Below, in pieces: positions 46,341 through 57,949 of a stretch of DNA of 64,000 nt. The notes beneath the pieces were generated by a model. It did not search any database. It was not told the DNA's origin and was given only the letters and a program-made list of their open reading frames with translations. Both the position numbers and the translations under genes were made by a program. This DNA is from Codonopsis lanceolata (lineage: Eukaryota; Streptophyta; Magnoliopsida; Asterales; Campanulaceae), in the NCBI GenBank assembly GCA_013146195.2, contig CM028377.1:39501642-39565641 (forward strand). The letters run 5' to 3'. Position 1 is the first letter of the stretch. The number at the start of each line of letters is the position of its first letter.

Positions 46341-46996
46341 CATAATGAAAGCAAATAATTAAAAGGGTACGCTGTTGCAGTGATTGTGAAGTCTTGTGGT
46401 GGAGTGTTGTCTATGATTGTAATGTAGAGTCTTTAGTGACGCTGCTGTGGATGCCTGGAAAGAGGCCCTTGGCAAGATATCCCATAGGGATGTTGAAAGG
46501 ATGTGTTGCCCGTGTGAGATGATAGGGCTGCTAGTAGTGCTTTGACCGGTCTCGGGTGAGAACTGGCAAGGAGTTGTGGACTTGATTGAATTTGCAGGGT
46601 CGTTGTCGACGCATTGTTTCGCAACTTCGGTAAGTTTCGATGGAGATTGGTGCCAATGGTCGTTGGAGGGTGAGGGAAGAAGATATGCATTCTCTTGGGA
46701 GAATGTGCACACTTGGTAATGCAATGAAAAGATGCAAGCTATGTGGACCTCTATATTTAAAAAAAAAACTCTTCTTCTTTTTTTTTTTTTTTTATTTGAA
46801 AGGAAGGTGTTCAATTTGAAATAACAAAAAGAAAGATGTATTGTTATCTTGTAATTATAAAAATATTGTCATTCGCAAATGCATACTGTCCTTCCCGGCT
46901 GGTAAGTGAATAGGCTAATGTTGTTGTTCTGTATCTGTTATTTCGTCTCTAGCATTTGGTTTGGTTTATCAATGAAGAAATTCAATAGTTCACCTT
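46341..46996. other. Intergenic, nothing recognised
   Basis: A 151-codon open frame on the minus strand (46814-46359) begins in a poly(A/T) run and has no recognisable domain. It is not called as a gene. A poly(T) run lies at ~46768-46790. Confidence 0.4.
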
Positions 46997-47274
46997 CATG
47001 GATCGACTAGTGTCAACTATAAATCTTTAAAGAGTAAGTCTCTTATAAGACCATCTTACAGATCTTAATTTGTAAGATAGAGTCTTACTCTCACACAACT
47101 TAATCTACCAACACACAATGAGTCAGGTAAATAAAAATCCATCGAATAAAAAATATCTATTAGATCGTTTTACTCAACTTTTTGGCATCTTTAAAAGAGC
47201 ACCGTGGACACCAAACCAACTACTAATTCCCACTCCATGGATCGACTAGTCTCCCTATAAATCTTTAAAAGAAC
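46997..47274. repeat. ~38-bp direct repeat flanking ~200 bp
   Basis: CATGGATCGACTAGTGTCAA..TATAAATCTTTAAAGAG at ~46999 recurs at ~47236 with a few differences. The DNA between has 'agtctcttataagaccatct', a self-complementary motif common in plant MITEs. Possible MITE or local duplication. Confidence 0.4.
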
Positions 47275-47380
47275 CTACATTTTTACACTAGTTCACACAC
47301 ATACCAACCTCTCCCCCAATAATTTGTTAACAATAAGTCGTGCTTAAAAAGTGAAAAAAAGATGAAAGAAATTGTACGAA

Positions 47381-47381
<1 letters not shown>

Positions 47382-47449
<68 letters not shown>
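47382..47449. repeat. (AT)n microsatellite
   Basis: About 34 AT units without interruption. Confidence 0.97.
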
Positions 47450-47450
<1 letters not shown>

Positions 47451-48459
47451 TCTCCGTTTTTAAAATATTAGTCTATTTTGATTCGACACATCGTTTATGA
47501 AAAAGTAATTGATTGTATTATAAATATTGGTGAAATGTATTGTTTCTTTTAATATCCTTAAGTATTTATTCATAATTAAAATATGTAGAAAAAGTAAGGA
47601 TAAAATGATGAAAGTGTTTTCCTAAAAAAAAAGTTTTGAAAGAGAACAATTATTTTAAAACAGACAAAAAATAAAAGATGGACAATAATTTGAAAACTTA
47701 TGATATATATATATATATATAATAAACAAAAAACAAAGACAAAGAAGACCCACCTTCACATGCATAAGTGGGTAGCCTGGTTGGCGAGACCTGGAAAAAT
47801 TCCTCAATAAACGAGGAAAAGGAATACTATGCCAATCATCATCAAACAACTCATGCCAGCCTAATCAAAACCTTTGGTTGTAGAACTGTAAAGTAAAGAC
47901 AATATTTTTAATATAATAATTATAATTATACTTATATATTAAATAAATATATTATACTCCGTATTTCATTTTCCAAAGCAATTGGCTACTAATTGACATG
48001 ATCCCCGCTCCCCGCTCCATTCACTTGGGAAACGTTTCCTTCTAACTTGACCGGTCCAAGTTTAATTTTTTAAACATTTTCATATTAAAGTACATTTTTC
48101 ATGAATAAATATGAGGCAAATGATTTTAGGGATTTGGGTTTATGGTATTTTTATGGGTTTTTGAGCTAGAGTCGTTGCATGGTTAAGTTGATAATTATTT
48201 AGAATGTTTATGTCATTATTTTGAAAATGACAAATTTGATATGATCGTTTAAAAATCTAAATAAATTTGATCTAATGACATTAAAACTAAAAGTTGTACA
48301 AATTTAAATAAAATTACAAATTTAAATGAAATGACATTAAAAGTAATTTTCGTAATTACAACATTGTTATAAATTTTATGAGATACCTTTTAAAAATTTA
48401 TCTTTAAATGAAATTACAAATTTAAAATTAAATGCTCATGGAGTAAAACAAGTGTATAA
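47450..48459. other. AT-rich intergenic DNA
   Basis: No ORF, repeat array or element end that I can support. Includes a short (AT)n at 47703-47721. Confidence 0.6.
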
Positions 48460-48468
48460 TTTATTTTT

Positions 48469-49857
48469 GGATTAAATAATTATTTGGTCCCTGAACTATC
48501 TAAAAACCATGCGCTTGGTCCTACGACTTTCGAAATGTGTTTGGTCCATAAACTCGATTTTTGTTAAGAGATTCTCCCCTCACGGGGTTACCGTCAGTTT
48601 TGCCATCAATTTTTTTTAATCTCAAATTTTCCCTTTAACTCTTTCATCTCTTAACTCCACTGGCATTGGCTTCATATGACTTAATAGAGCCGACCCCCAA
48701 GTATGACTTTACGTCATTAATACACAAATCCATCTCTTCACCCCCCCCCTTATTCTCAATAGAACCGATCAAAGTCCAAAGCACCATCCCCACTCATCGT
48801 CAACACCCAATGTCAACCCCGACACCACTCTTCTCTACCCCAGATCCAGTCAACCAAATCTCTCTCTCAGCTACCATTCATGCTCCCTTCAATACTAGTC
48901 AGCCATAGCATGGCCTCTCTTTTGTAGACCCAATAATCACCATCGTCATCTCCATCTCGATCTAGACCGCCAAGCAGTGGTCCTCAATCCCCATCTCTTC
49001 CCCTTAAAACCCAAAGCTCCAACCGTGCTCCATCTTTTCCAAATTTTGACTTCCTTCATTTTCCTCATCGTCCGCCATCTCAAGCACAAGCCATGGCAAA
49101 AAAAAAACCCATAATTCAGGTCGTAATCTTTCTCCTCCGGTGAAGCACCTTCGTCTCCAGTGCCCAATTGCTCTCGCACAAACACAAATCTGAGCCTAGG
49201 GCTTGGATTTTGGACTCCCATCTCTTCCCCTTCAAACCCAAAGCTTCAACTGCGGTCTCTCTTATCCAGATTTGATTTTACACATTAAAGTTGAGGGAAT
49301 TGAGATGGGGCTACTTGGACGGCAAATAAATTACGACTGGAAATAGTAGCGTAGGTCCACCGACCGTAGATGCTGGACTTGGCTTGAGCAATTGAAGATG
49401 AACAGAGATGAGGTTGTTGGTTGGAAAGAGAACGACGTGACCAAAGATGGGACTGGAGTGGATGGAGATGTGAGATTGGCTGGAACTGGACAGAGAAACC
49501 AGAGTGAATACAAAGATGAGTGACCGATTTAGCATAGAGAGATGAGGGAGCCATGGGGTTTAAGAGAGAAAACGAGAGGCAAGACACTTCGGACTTTGGC
49601 CGGCTCTGTTAAGAAGAGGGGGAGGTGAATGGATTGATTTGTGTATGAAGCCAATGCCAGTGGAATTGAGGGATGAAAGAGTTAAAGGGCATATTTGGAA
49701 TTTTAAAAAAAAATTGACGGCAAAACTGACGGTAACCCCATGAAGGGAGAATTTCTTAGCAAAAATCGAGTTTAAGGACCAAACATATTTCGAAAAAAGT
49801 CACAGAACCAAACTTATAGTTTTTGAATAATTCAGAGATCAAATAATTATTTAATCA
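48469..49857. mobile_element. Mutator-like element with ~300-bp inverted repeats
   Basis: The left arm (48469-~48790) and right arm (~49590-49857) are inverted copies: GATTAAATAATTATTTGGTC at the left appears reversed at the right end, and 'gacggtaacccc' / 'ggggttaccgtc' and 'catacacaaatc'-like parts match further in. A 9-bp direct repeat TTTATTTTT flanks it (48460-48468 and 49858-49866), the length expected for Mutator-like elements, though it is AT-rich. The left arm has an insertion of ~40 bp. The interior (48790-49590) carries no transposase; it has a ~60-bp direct repeat ('cccatctcttcccctt', ~48985 and ~49217). Confidence 0.72.
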
Positions 49858-49866
49858 TTTATTTTT

Positions 49867-51218
49867 ATAATAGAGAGAAAGCATCACAACTACTTTTCAA
49901 TGAACGTGGATAAAGGATAATTAAGACACATAAGCACGACTTTGACACCTAAACCCCGTTGGATGGCAAAATTCAACTACTCACATTTGTGCTTTTGTAT
50001 GATTTTTCAACAAATAAATGGATAAGAATTCAAACAATTGCTTGTTGCCTTTGTACTAAAGTCTTTTCTTCTTTCATACATTTATACATACAAACTAAAC
50101 CAATTTTTTTGGAATATTCAACTGTCCCACAAATGGCTAAAATCTAATCAAGGATAGGGTTATCCAAGTACAACACTTCCGGTATAAGAAATGAGGGTGT
50201 GAAGAGCAAACTGTAGGTATGGATAGCCTCGTTCTCTAATCAATCACATTACTAATTCACATATTTGTCATAAAGTTTTGGGATTAAAAGAAATTTATAT
50301 AGTCATAATCCCAAAATAAAGCAAGTTCAAACTATTGATAATCATACTAATTGAGAGATGTCTTTGAAATATCAAATAAACATACATTTCCAAACAGATC
50401 GATTGTACATTTCACTCGCGAAACTTCTCAAATGAGTAAAAATTGCATAAACGTGATTCCATATTGAAAAAAAAAACAAGAAAAATAAAATATAGACAAC
50501 AAAACCAATCGAACAACCATACTAAACCAACTAGTGTAAGGTCTCGTTTGGTACGGCGTTTGGAAAACACAGTTTTTTTAAAAACACAACGTTTTTAAAA
50601 TGTATTATTTTTAAAATGTAATTTTTTTCTTGTAAACACGTTCGAAAAATCACTTCAAAACACTATTTTCATAAACAGAGTAGTTATAAATACAATATAT
50701 TTTTAAAACACGTCAAATTGAAGCGTTTTAAAATAATAAACTTTGTTTAAAACGCTGCGTTTCAAAATAATATATTGAAATTAAGTGGGAAAAGAATCAA
50801 AAACCATTTATATCATCATATCGAAGTAAATAGGCAAGAAATCGATTAACGTACAATACCGAATCAAACCAAAGTATATAGGCAAAAGAATCAACAATCG
50901 TACCATTTTTAAATTTTAATCAAAACCACATTTCAACTCGAACTATTACATTTCAACTACATCTTCTTTTTAATCATTCATTTTAAAAACTTTATTTTCA
51001 CAAAGCAATCAATCAATTTCCAACATTTTATCATTCAAAATACAAAATTTTCTTTCCTTAATTATTTCATTTTTCTTTTGAATTGGGAGAGAAAAGAGAG
51101 GATGTTAGATCTAATTTCTACTTATACATTGATGAATCATGAACAATTTGGGGGGTTAGTTAGTGAATGAAAAGTAACAAATTGAATATTATGTATTTTG
51201 CCAATAGACCCAAATTCT
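49867..51218. other. Intergenic DNA downstream of the DUF868 gene
   Basis: AT-rich, no supported ORF. At 50540-50770 'ggtctcgtttggtacggcg' opens a stretch with many GTTTT/AAAAC repeats in both orientations, which could be a degraded MITE; I could not fix its ends. Confidence 0.5.
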
Positions 51219-52343
51219 TCAACTCTTCCAAGCATAAACCAGCAAAGAGAACCCGGAAGGACCCTTCAACTCATTCTCCTCCACACTCTCCCATTCCATA
51301 ATCGACCCGCAACTCGATGACGCCGACGACAATGACGACGAAGACGAGCTCCTCGCCGTGCCCAACACCCCCCCTTTCTTCATTTTCTTCATCTCGAAAC
51401 CCAACCCAAATCCGGATCCTAAACCATTCCCGAATCCATTCAATTGGGTCAAGTAGTGGTTATCATTGTCGTAAACAAAACCGGATTTTTCAAACCTGAA
51501 CATGAACAAAGCGTGCCCATCTTCTCTCTCCTCTTCGAACAACCAATTGTACACATCCCAAGACACTTGTACATAAACCCCATCAATTTCTACTCTCTCG
51601 TTTCCTCTGAATTTCCACTTCAAATGCTTTACCTGCAAAACCCTTTTGCTGTCGACGTAAAAATTTAGCCTCGAATCATGCTCGCCGAAACGGCAATCGA
51701 TTGATATGTCTCTGGTCTTGCCGCCGAAGCTTGCTTTCGTTGTGTACCTTCTGTTGTTGCCAATGCCGTAAACGTGTTCTCGACGAAGAACAGTGATTTG
51801 GGATTGGTTGGATTTTGACGACGATTTGATTTTGGAGTAAGCTTGTTTGTGGGAATCGCCGATTACGAGATTAATTTGGTTGTCGATGACAACGGCGATG
51901 TAGAATCCGGATACGGGTTCGGGTCCCGACCCGAATTTAGCCTTGGAGAGGTCCCAGTATATGTGAGCGGGTTGTTTGTGGTTATTGTTTTGGTGGAGGG
52001 TGAGTTTTTTGGAGCCGTGTTTGTTCCAAAAAAGGAAAGGTTTGATGTGAAGGTGGAAGGATGGGACATCGGCAGTGGTGTTGTATTCGTCGTCGTCGTC
52101 TCCGGTGGCGGAGTTGTGAAGGTGGACGTTGAGGTGGAGGGAGCGGCCGAAGAGGGTGCGGGACCATGTAAGAGCAAAGAGGGCTATGTTAGTGTGGTAA
52201 AGGGTGGTGGTTAAGCTGGGATTTAAAGAGGGTGGTGGCGGTGGTGGTGGTGGCGGTGGAGGTTGATGACGGTGGTCGTCATCGGCGGCGGGGGAGGGGC
52301 GGAAACAAGAAGGGAAAGGGGGAGAATGGATTTGGCTTGACAT
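51219..52343 (-). CDS. DUF868 family protein (intact single-exon gene)
   Basis: A 374-residue plant-specific DUF868 protein whose function is not established. The start is taken as the ATG at 52343 (MSSQIHSPPFPSCFRP): the longer frame to 52487 would include a TATA box (minus TTTATAAAC, 52427-52418) about 80 bp upstream. Features: a short N-terminus with a Pro run (about residues 28-38), then the DUF868 body with NIALFALTWSRTLFGRSL, a long beta-rich region with FHLHIKPFLFW, WDLSKAKFGSGPEPVSGFYIAVV, YTTKASFGGKTRDISIDC, LNFYVDSKRVLQVKHLKWKFRGNE and DVYNWLF. A Gly-rich and Ser-rich C-terminus ends SGFSLLVYAWKS. No signal peptide or membrane segment is visible. There are no frame breaks and codon use differs from the surrounding relics. 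This is the only intact host gene in the window. Confidence 0.93.
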   Translation of the reverse strand: MSSQIHSPPFPSCFRPSPAADDDHRHQPPPPPPPPPPPSLNPSLTTTLYHTNIALFALTWSRTLFGRSLHLNVHLHNSATGDDDDEYNTTADVPSFHLHIKPFLFWNKHGSKKLTLHQNNNHKQPAHIYWDLSKAKFGSGPEPVSGFYIAVVIDNQINLVIGDSHKQAYSKIKSSSKSNQSQITVLRREHVYGIGNNRRYTTKASFGGKTRDISIDCRFGEHDSRLNFYVDSKRVLQVKHLKWKFRGNERVEIDGVYVQVSWDVYNWLFEEEREDGHALFMFRFEKSGFVYDNDNHYLTQLNGFGNGLGSGFGLGFEMKKMKKGGVLGTARSSSSSSLSSASSSCGSIMEWESVEENELKGPSGFSLLVYAWKS

Positions 52344-52430
52344 TGTTTTTGCCTTTTTGGTAGTGATTTGTTGAAATGAAAGTATTTGTTGAATGGAGAG
52401 AATGATGGAGAATTGGGGTTTATAAAGGTT
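52344..52430 (-). promoter_or_regulatory. DUF868 core promoter and 5' leader
   Basis: TATA box TTTATAAAC on the minus strand (~52427-52418) with a pyrimidine-rich leader (CCAATTCTCCATCATTCTCTCC) and an A-rich stretch before the ATG at 52343. Confidence 0.65.
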
Positions 52431-52499
52431 CAGAAGATTGGGGACAAAGGTCGGTAGGGACGGGAAAGAGTTGAAAAATACCACCAAGAAATATGGGTT

Positions 52500-53030
52500 T
52501 TTGCTAGGGAATTAAATAAGGTTTTGATTAAATATTTTACCTAAAACAAATACTCCGTACTTTGAATTTCTACGTTTTCAAATTTGACTAGGTGCCTAGT
52601 TCTCCCTTTTTGGGGTCAAAGTCTTGTACTCTCGTCTTTTCAAAAAAACAAAAAATGAAATATTTTATTTTTATTTTTTGGAAAAAAAAATCTAAAAATA
52701 ATATAGGGATTATTTGTCTGAAACGGAAAAGTATTAAGCAAATGACACTTATTATTGGACCGAGAAAATATAAACTATTTTTTGGATTTGGGGTAAAGGA
52801 ATTCTTGTATTTGGTTGGTTAAACCAAAACCATAAATGCCCAATTTACAACTTAGATACTTTTTTTCTTCTTTATCATTTATATAGTGGGATAGTATGTA
52901 ATTTGGACAAAAATTTAGTTTTTATTTTGATAAAATTATAGAAAGTTTTAAAGATTTTAATTTTAAGAGATTGTGTATTGATACTCTAATTAGTTGTTTT
53001 TCATTTGGAAATAAGATTTTCAACATTGTT
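52500..53030. other. AT-rich intergenic DNA upstream of the DUF868 gene
   Basis: No coding sequence supported. Probably includes distal promoter sequence of the DUF868 gene. Confidence 0.5.
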
Positions 53031-53039
53031 AATTCAAAC

Positions 53040-53400
53040 AAAAGAGTTGATTTTTCGAATGAGATTCAGTCAAATTAGGGTTTGCAAGTTCCTCGCGTGT
53101 CATGAAAAGGAAAAGAATCAAGGGAGGAGTGGCCTTACCCGTGACTCTAAAGGTTGGTCTCAAACAAAGGGAGATGATAGTTACAACAGGACATTCGTAG
53201 GGCGAAACACAAGGTTGTCATCTTAATAATTTTCAAAAGGGACGACGAATTGATGTGGGTATGCCACGATAAGAAGGGGCATTTCTCTTCTTCAAGAAAC
53301 AAAAACCCTGAAAATATTGGTTTTGGATCTACCTTCTTAATAGGCGAATGTACTATGCTCATCGAAGAAAAAATGTAGCCTTTGGCCGCAAATGGCATCG
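53040..53400 (+). pseudogene. Possible copia gag relic
   Basis: In broken frames the plus strand gives RSGLTRDSKGWSQ, then ELMWVCHDKKGHFSSSRNKN, which looks like a decayed gag C-terminus and CCHC knuckle (W.C..KGHF...C). No other copia domain is adjacent. It could be chance similarity. Confidence 0.3.
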
Positions 53401-53695
53401 ACAACGAGGACTAACATGACCATTGTATATAAAGAAAAAGGTTAACAAATTGGAACTACGTTCCTTCATTTCTTGGGCACAACGCTTCACCAAAGAAAAC
53501 ACGAAGGAGCTGCTAACAAATAAACCCTACAATTGTACCAGAGAGATCTATCAATGAATAATGTACATGTGTGATGTGGCATCCTACTTAACCTAATATA
53601 GCAGTGATGTGACAATTTATCTTGTTTTCTTCTTTTTGTAAAGTACATATTGAGATTCCTAGAGAATCTATAAATTCGAATGGGTATTTTTGTTA

Positions 53696-53698
<3 letters not shown>

Positions 53699-53748
<50 letters not shown>
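53699..53748. repeat. (AT)n microsatellite
   Basis: About 25 AT units. Confidence 0.97.
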
Positions 53749-53750
<2 letters not shown>

Positions 53751-54452
53751 ATTTTTTTAACGGTATCTCAAATTAAAAAAAGACAATTATTTTACATTGA
53801 AGGGAGTAATATTTATACAACTAAAGGTTGGAAAAAGAATCTCAGCTTATACTATTTATTCAATTAAAAATTGATTTTAACCAAATTAAATATCTAGTTA
53901 AGTAATTATTAATGGGGGTTCAATGCACAATTTCTCTTAAGATCAGTCCCAACTCCCAAGGACAATGGAGGATAACACTCTAAATTTCATTTATTGCCCT
54001 CATCCTTCGGTTTAGACCCAATTTGTCCCTTATATTAGTACAAAGATCCAGTTCGGTCCTTACTCCACAAGTCCACAAACTTAAAATGACAAGTCTTCAA
54101 CCTTGCTGGAATCAGAGAACCAGCTAACAAGCACAACTAAAGGCCCAGTTCAAGCGAGCACATTGCAAAACACAAGTTCAGCCGAGTCGTACAGAAGCTA
54201 ACCATTTATCGAGACATGAGGCGCATGGCGAGCACGACTCGGGTATAGTTATAGCCCACGTCCCAGGATGTGCATAGCCCTAGTGTCGGTCTCACATTGG
54301 TTGATCGTGTTCGGCAGTTATTATTGGTTACTCAGTAGTTACATCCCTAGGTCACATAAGAGTATCTCCGATGCTAATGAGGATATGGAAGAATTTAGAT
54401 GTCACCTAAAATTTATACCCTTTTAGAAAGAAAAAATCTCTCGATGCAAATG
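53749..54452. other. Intergenic DNA, nothing firm
   Basis: No supported ORF. 'agtatctccgatgctaatgag' near 54361 resembles ends of plant MITEs ('agcatctccaatgc'), with 'ctctcgatgcaaatg' near 54437 as a possible partner; not resolved. Confidence 0.4.
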
Positions 54453-55060
54453 TGGATGATGAGTGTGGATATACTGTGGTAACCAAATTTGTTTACATTT
54501 TGGATAACAATGTCAATCTTTCACATTCTACTTGATGGTGTGGATACATCATAGTCATTATTATTCTTTTTTAAACTCTTTCTATTGGTTGTTCTTTTTT
54601 TTTTATCAAATATTATTTTAGTGGTGAGATGCATGTTATATAAGGGTGTGAATGTGAATCAAGAAAGAAAAAATGACACGTATGATTGAATGTGTGAATT
54701 ACCCACGACCACGTATGATCAAATTTACGATTACATTAGTGATTATCTAACCCTCGTTCCATACCAATCAAAAATACACTCTCTTTCCATACTAGACCTT
54801 TGCGAAATTCTCTCAAGACTTGAGCGTATTCTCATGCCGGAGTGTTCTTGTAGGGAATGCCCGTACAATCACTTTAGTGTTTGTTCGATCTTTTCAAATT
54901 TATTCACACCTATATATAAGCACAGGTATCCTATGATCCAACCCAAAAGCACACAAAACTCATTTTTTCATCCTCACTACTTTTTGTTGAGTAAATCCTA
55001 TACAATCTTACATAAATTAAATACAAAGAAACAAAACCGCTAGACCTGCTGGTTGCAGAA
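54453..55060. repeat. Tandem duplication, copy 1 (~610 bp)
   Basis: From TGTGGATATACTGTGG through 'tctattggttgttc' and a TATA-like CTATATATAAGCAC to 'aaacaaaacc'. It is repeated directly at 55061-55685. The copies differ by scattered substitutions and small indels. Confidence 0.88.
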
Positions 55061-55685
55061 GAGTGAATGATAAGTGTGGATATGATGTGGCAACCAAATT
55101 TGTTCATATTGTGGATAACAATGTCAATCTTTTCACATTCTACTTGATGGTGTAGATACATCCTAGTCATTATTATTCTTTTTAAAACTCTTTCTATTGG
55201 TTGTTCTTTTTTTTTTTATCAAATATTATTTTTGTGGTGGGATGCATGTCATATAAGGGTGTGAATGTGAATCAAGAAAGAAAAAAAAAGACACATATAA
55301 TTGAGTGTGTGAATTACTCACGACCACGTAGGATAAAATTCACGGTTATATTAGTGATTCTCTAACCCACGTTCCATACCAATCGAAAATACACTCTCTT
55401 TCCATACTAGACCTTTGCGAAATTCTCTCGAGACTCGAGGCTTGAACGTATTCCCGTGCCGGAGTGTTCTTGTAGGGAATACTCGTACAATCACTTTAGT
55501 GTTTGTTCAATCTTTTCAAATTTATTCACACCTATATATAAGCACATGTATCCAATGATCCAACCCAAAAGCACACAAAACTCATTTTTGCATCATCACT
55601 ACTTTTTGTTGGGTAAATCCCTATACAATCTTACAGAAATTAAATATAAAGAAACAAACCAGTTAGAGCTGTTGGTTGCAAAAGA
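55061..55685. repeat. Tandem duplication, copy 2 (~620 bp)
   Basis: Direct copy of 54453-55060. Both copies contain the TATA-like CTATATATAAGCAC and end in the same AT-rich sequence. A frame beginning MPECSCRE is open in both, but I take this as a result of the duplication, not coding. Confidence 0.88.
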
Positions 55686-55689
55686 CTTG

Positions 55690-55860
55690 TGTAGTCTACT
55701 GATGACTTGAAGCGAAGTCTGCTGGTGACTTGGTACGAACTCTGCTGATGGCTTTGTTCCAAGTCTGCTGGTGACTTGCTACAAGTCTACTGGTGGCTTT
55801 GATCCAAGTCTGCTGGTGGTGTTGATCGAAGTTTGCTGGTGACTAGCTACAATACTGGTG
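55690..55860. repeat. 22-23-bp tandem repeat, about 7 copies
   Basis: Units of the form AAGTCTGCTGGTGACTTGCTAC, alternating with AAGTCTGCTGGTGGCTTTGATCC. The AAGTCTGCTGGTGA motif also occurs in the LTRs of copia B/C. Confidence 0.85.
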
Positions 55861-57640
55861 GAAAGAAAATTGTGACCGAGGTCTGTGTAACACATAGTTT
55901 CTTTGAAACATTATTCGTCCCACTTCCTGTAAGTGCGTGGAGTTCTTACAAGGGACGATCGTCTCTCATGATACAACGATGGTAAAGATCCGATGAACTG
56001 AACTAGTGCCAGAAACTTTTCACCAAGTAGGAGGCCAATATACAATATGAAATGCAAATGCAGGTGCATTAGAGGAAGAGAGTTTTCGTGTTCTCTGCAA
56101 TTGTATTTTTCTATTGTGGAGAATAATTCTATAATATATGTTCATTAACCACTCAATTAAAGCAGAATCTGTCCATTAGTTACGAAAATTGAATTTTAAA
56201 ATTTAAAAAAAAATAAGCAAAAGGTGGGGTTGTCTAATTAGGACAATTGGATTTTGATTTGCACCCCCTTACCGGTGCGGAAATGATAGTTCTTTCTATA
56301 CAAGCTTACCCAACACAAGGGAGCCTTTGTATATAAACCCTTTAAGCCTTTCATATTTTTCCAATGTAGGATAACCTACTTCCAACACTTCCAATGTCCT
56401 ACTTTAAACCTCTATAACTTATTCATCCGATATATGAATTGGACAAATAAATATAGTATTCTCATGTAGTCACGGAGAAGAACATAATTCCACAATTACC
56501 ATAGTCATTACATAAATGACTCACAAATAAATTATTGTCTCAAAGTCCCAATTTACTTCACTTAAAACACTAGTTTTTCAACACTTTTAGCGTCCGACAA
56601 TTATACCTCAACTCAAGATTAATCTCGAACCTTGGGTCTAAAAATTCTTTGAGAAACGGTGAAAGAAAAAACAATTTTTATATAAATCTCAACTTTATCA
56701 TATTAATAATAATTAAATAAACATAAAAATAAACCCACCCCAGCTTTCACATTATTTTGCTGCGCTAATTGAAAAGGAAGTTGGCTGCTTTCGACAATTC
56801 CATCGCCGCCTAATAATATATGCAAAAGTGAAACAATTCCTATAAAAATGAACACCATCATTTTACCAGAGAGCTTTACAACCAGAAGTTCACTTTATAT
56901 ATTTAAAAACATTGTTTTTTCAAAAGGTAGTACTGACAAATTACAATGGGCGAATCTATTTATACCACTTAATTTAATATATTTTGTTGCTTTATTATTT
57001 GTTTATAAAGTTGTCGAGTTGGTTATAATGTATTAATGTGATGCTGAAGTAACTTTTTAAAAGACTTGGGATCAAATCTCACTGTTAGTATTATTCATAT
57101 ATTTTTATATTCTTTATTGATGTTTTTTTTTTACCTAAAAGACTTTTTCGTCTATTTGCGAGATTATTTTTATTTTATTTTTCTTCCTAAAGACTTTTTC
57201 GTCCAACTGCGAGATCATACGTCTCACTAAGCATGACAATTACAATCCATTGCCCATTAATCCACCTAATCCAACTTAACACGTTAATATTTTTGGATCG
57301 GACTCGTTACTCATTTCGACCCGCAACTTATTGATAAGCTTGTAATTTTCTTTTTATTTTTAGTATTTCCGAAATTTTATTGATCATTTGAGAACCTATT
57401 TTTATGTATTTTGTGATTCATTTAGGTATCTCGGAGATATTTGAGGTTTTAAGACTCAATATATGTAAATCGAGACAAAAAGTGAAGAAAAATTGAAGTT
57501 GTTCAAAGTTTGGACTGACTTAGGACCAAATTGAGAAATCTGGAGGTGGAAGGACTTCGCCAACCACATTCAAGAACCTAGGGGAACCGGGGTAACTTCC
57601 AAATCCCAGGGGAGGTCGGCGCCAAGTCTAGAACTTGCTC
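55861..57640. other. AT-rich intergenic DNA
   Basis: No supported gene. The part from ~57400 to 57640 may be the LTR/leader of the gypsy relic that follows; I cannot find its LTR ends or a primer-binding site. Confidence 0.5.
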
Positions 57641-57949
57641 CCTCCTGCGTTGTTGGTCTCCTGATGAAGCCACGCATCCCAAGCTACCCATCACCAAACG
57701 CGGCCCGCGTCATCTCCTGGAGCTCTAAGTGTGACCCGCATCCCTTCCAACCCAATTCCTTTCACATCACCAACTCATTTCACCCGTCGGATAGTCCGCG
57801 CTTCCTGCTTGGGCTGCCCCGCCCCCTTGCCGTGACCCAGCTCCCCATTTCCTTCCCCAAATCGCCCCCAAACCTCCAGTTTTCTCCCAAAATTTTGAGG
57901 TTTCGATTTCATTAAATATAGTATTATTGATCGCTCTTATGTAAACTAG

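Noticed and set aside
46359..46814. 151-codon open frame on the minus strand
   Set aside because: Begins in a poly(A) run, no recognisable domain, no splice or promoter support.
48666..48908. 80-codon plus-strand frame inside the Mutator-like element
   Set aside because: Starts inside the terminal inverted repeat; Pro/Ser-rich by composition; no domain recognised.
54690..55710. A frame (MPECSCRE...) open in both tandem copies
   Set aside because: The copies are nearly identical, so joint openness is not independent evidence; the sequence is AT-rich and has a TATA-like box inside it.
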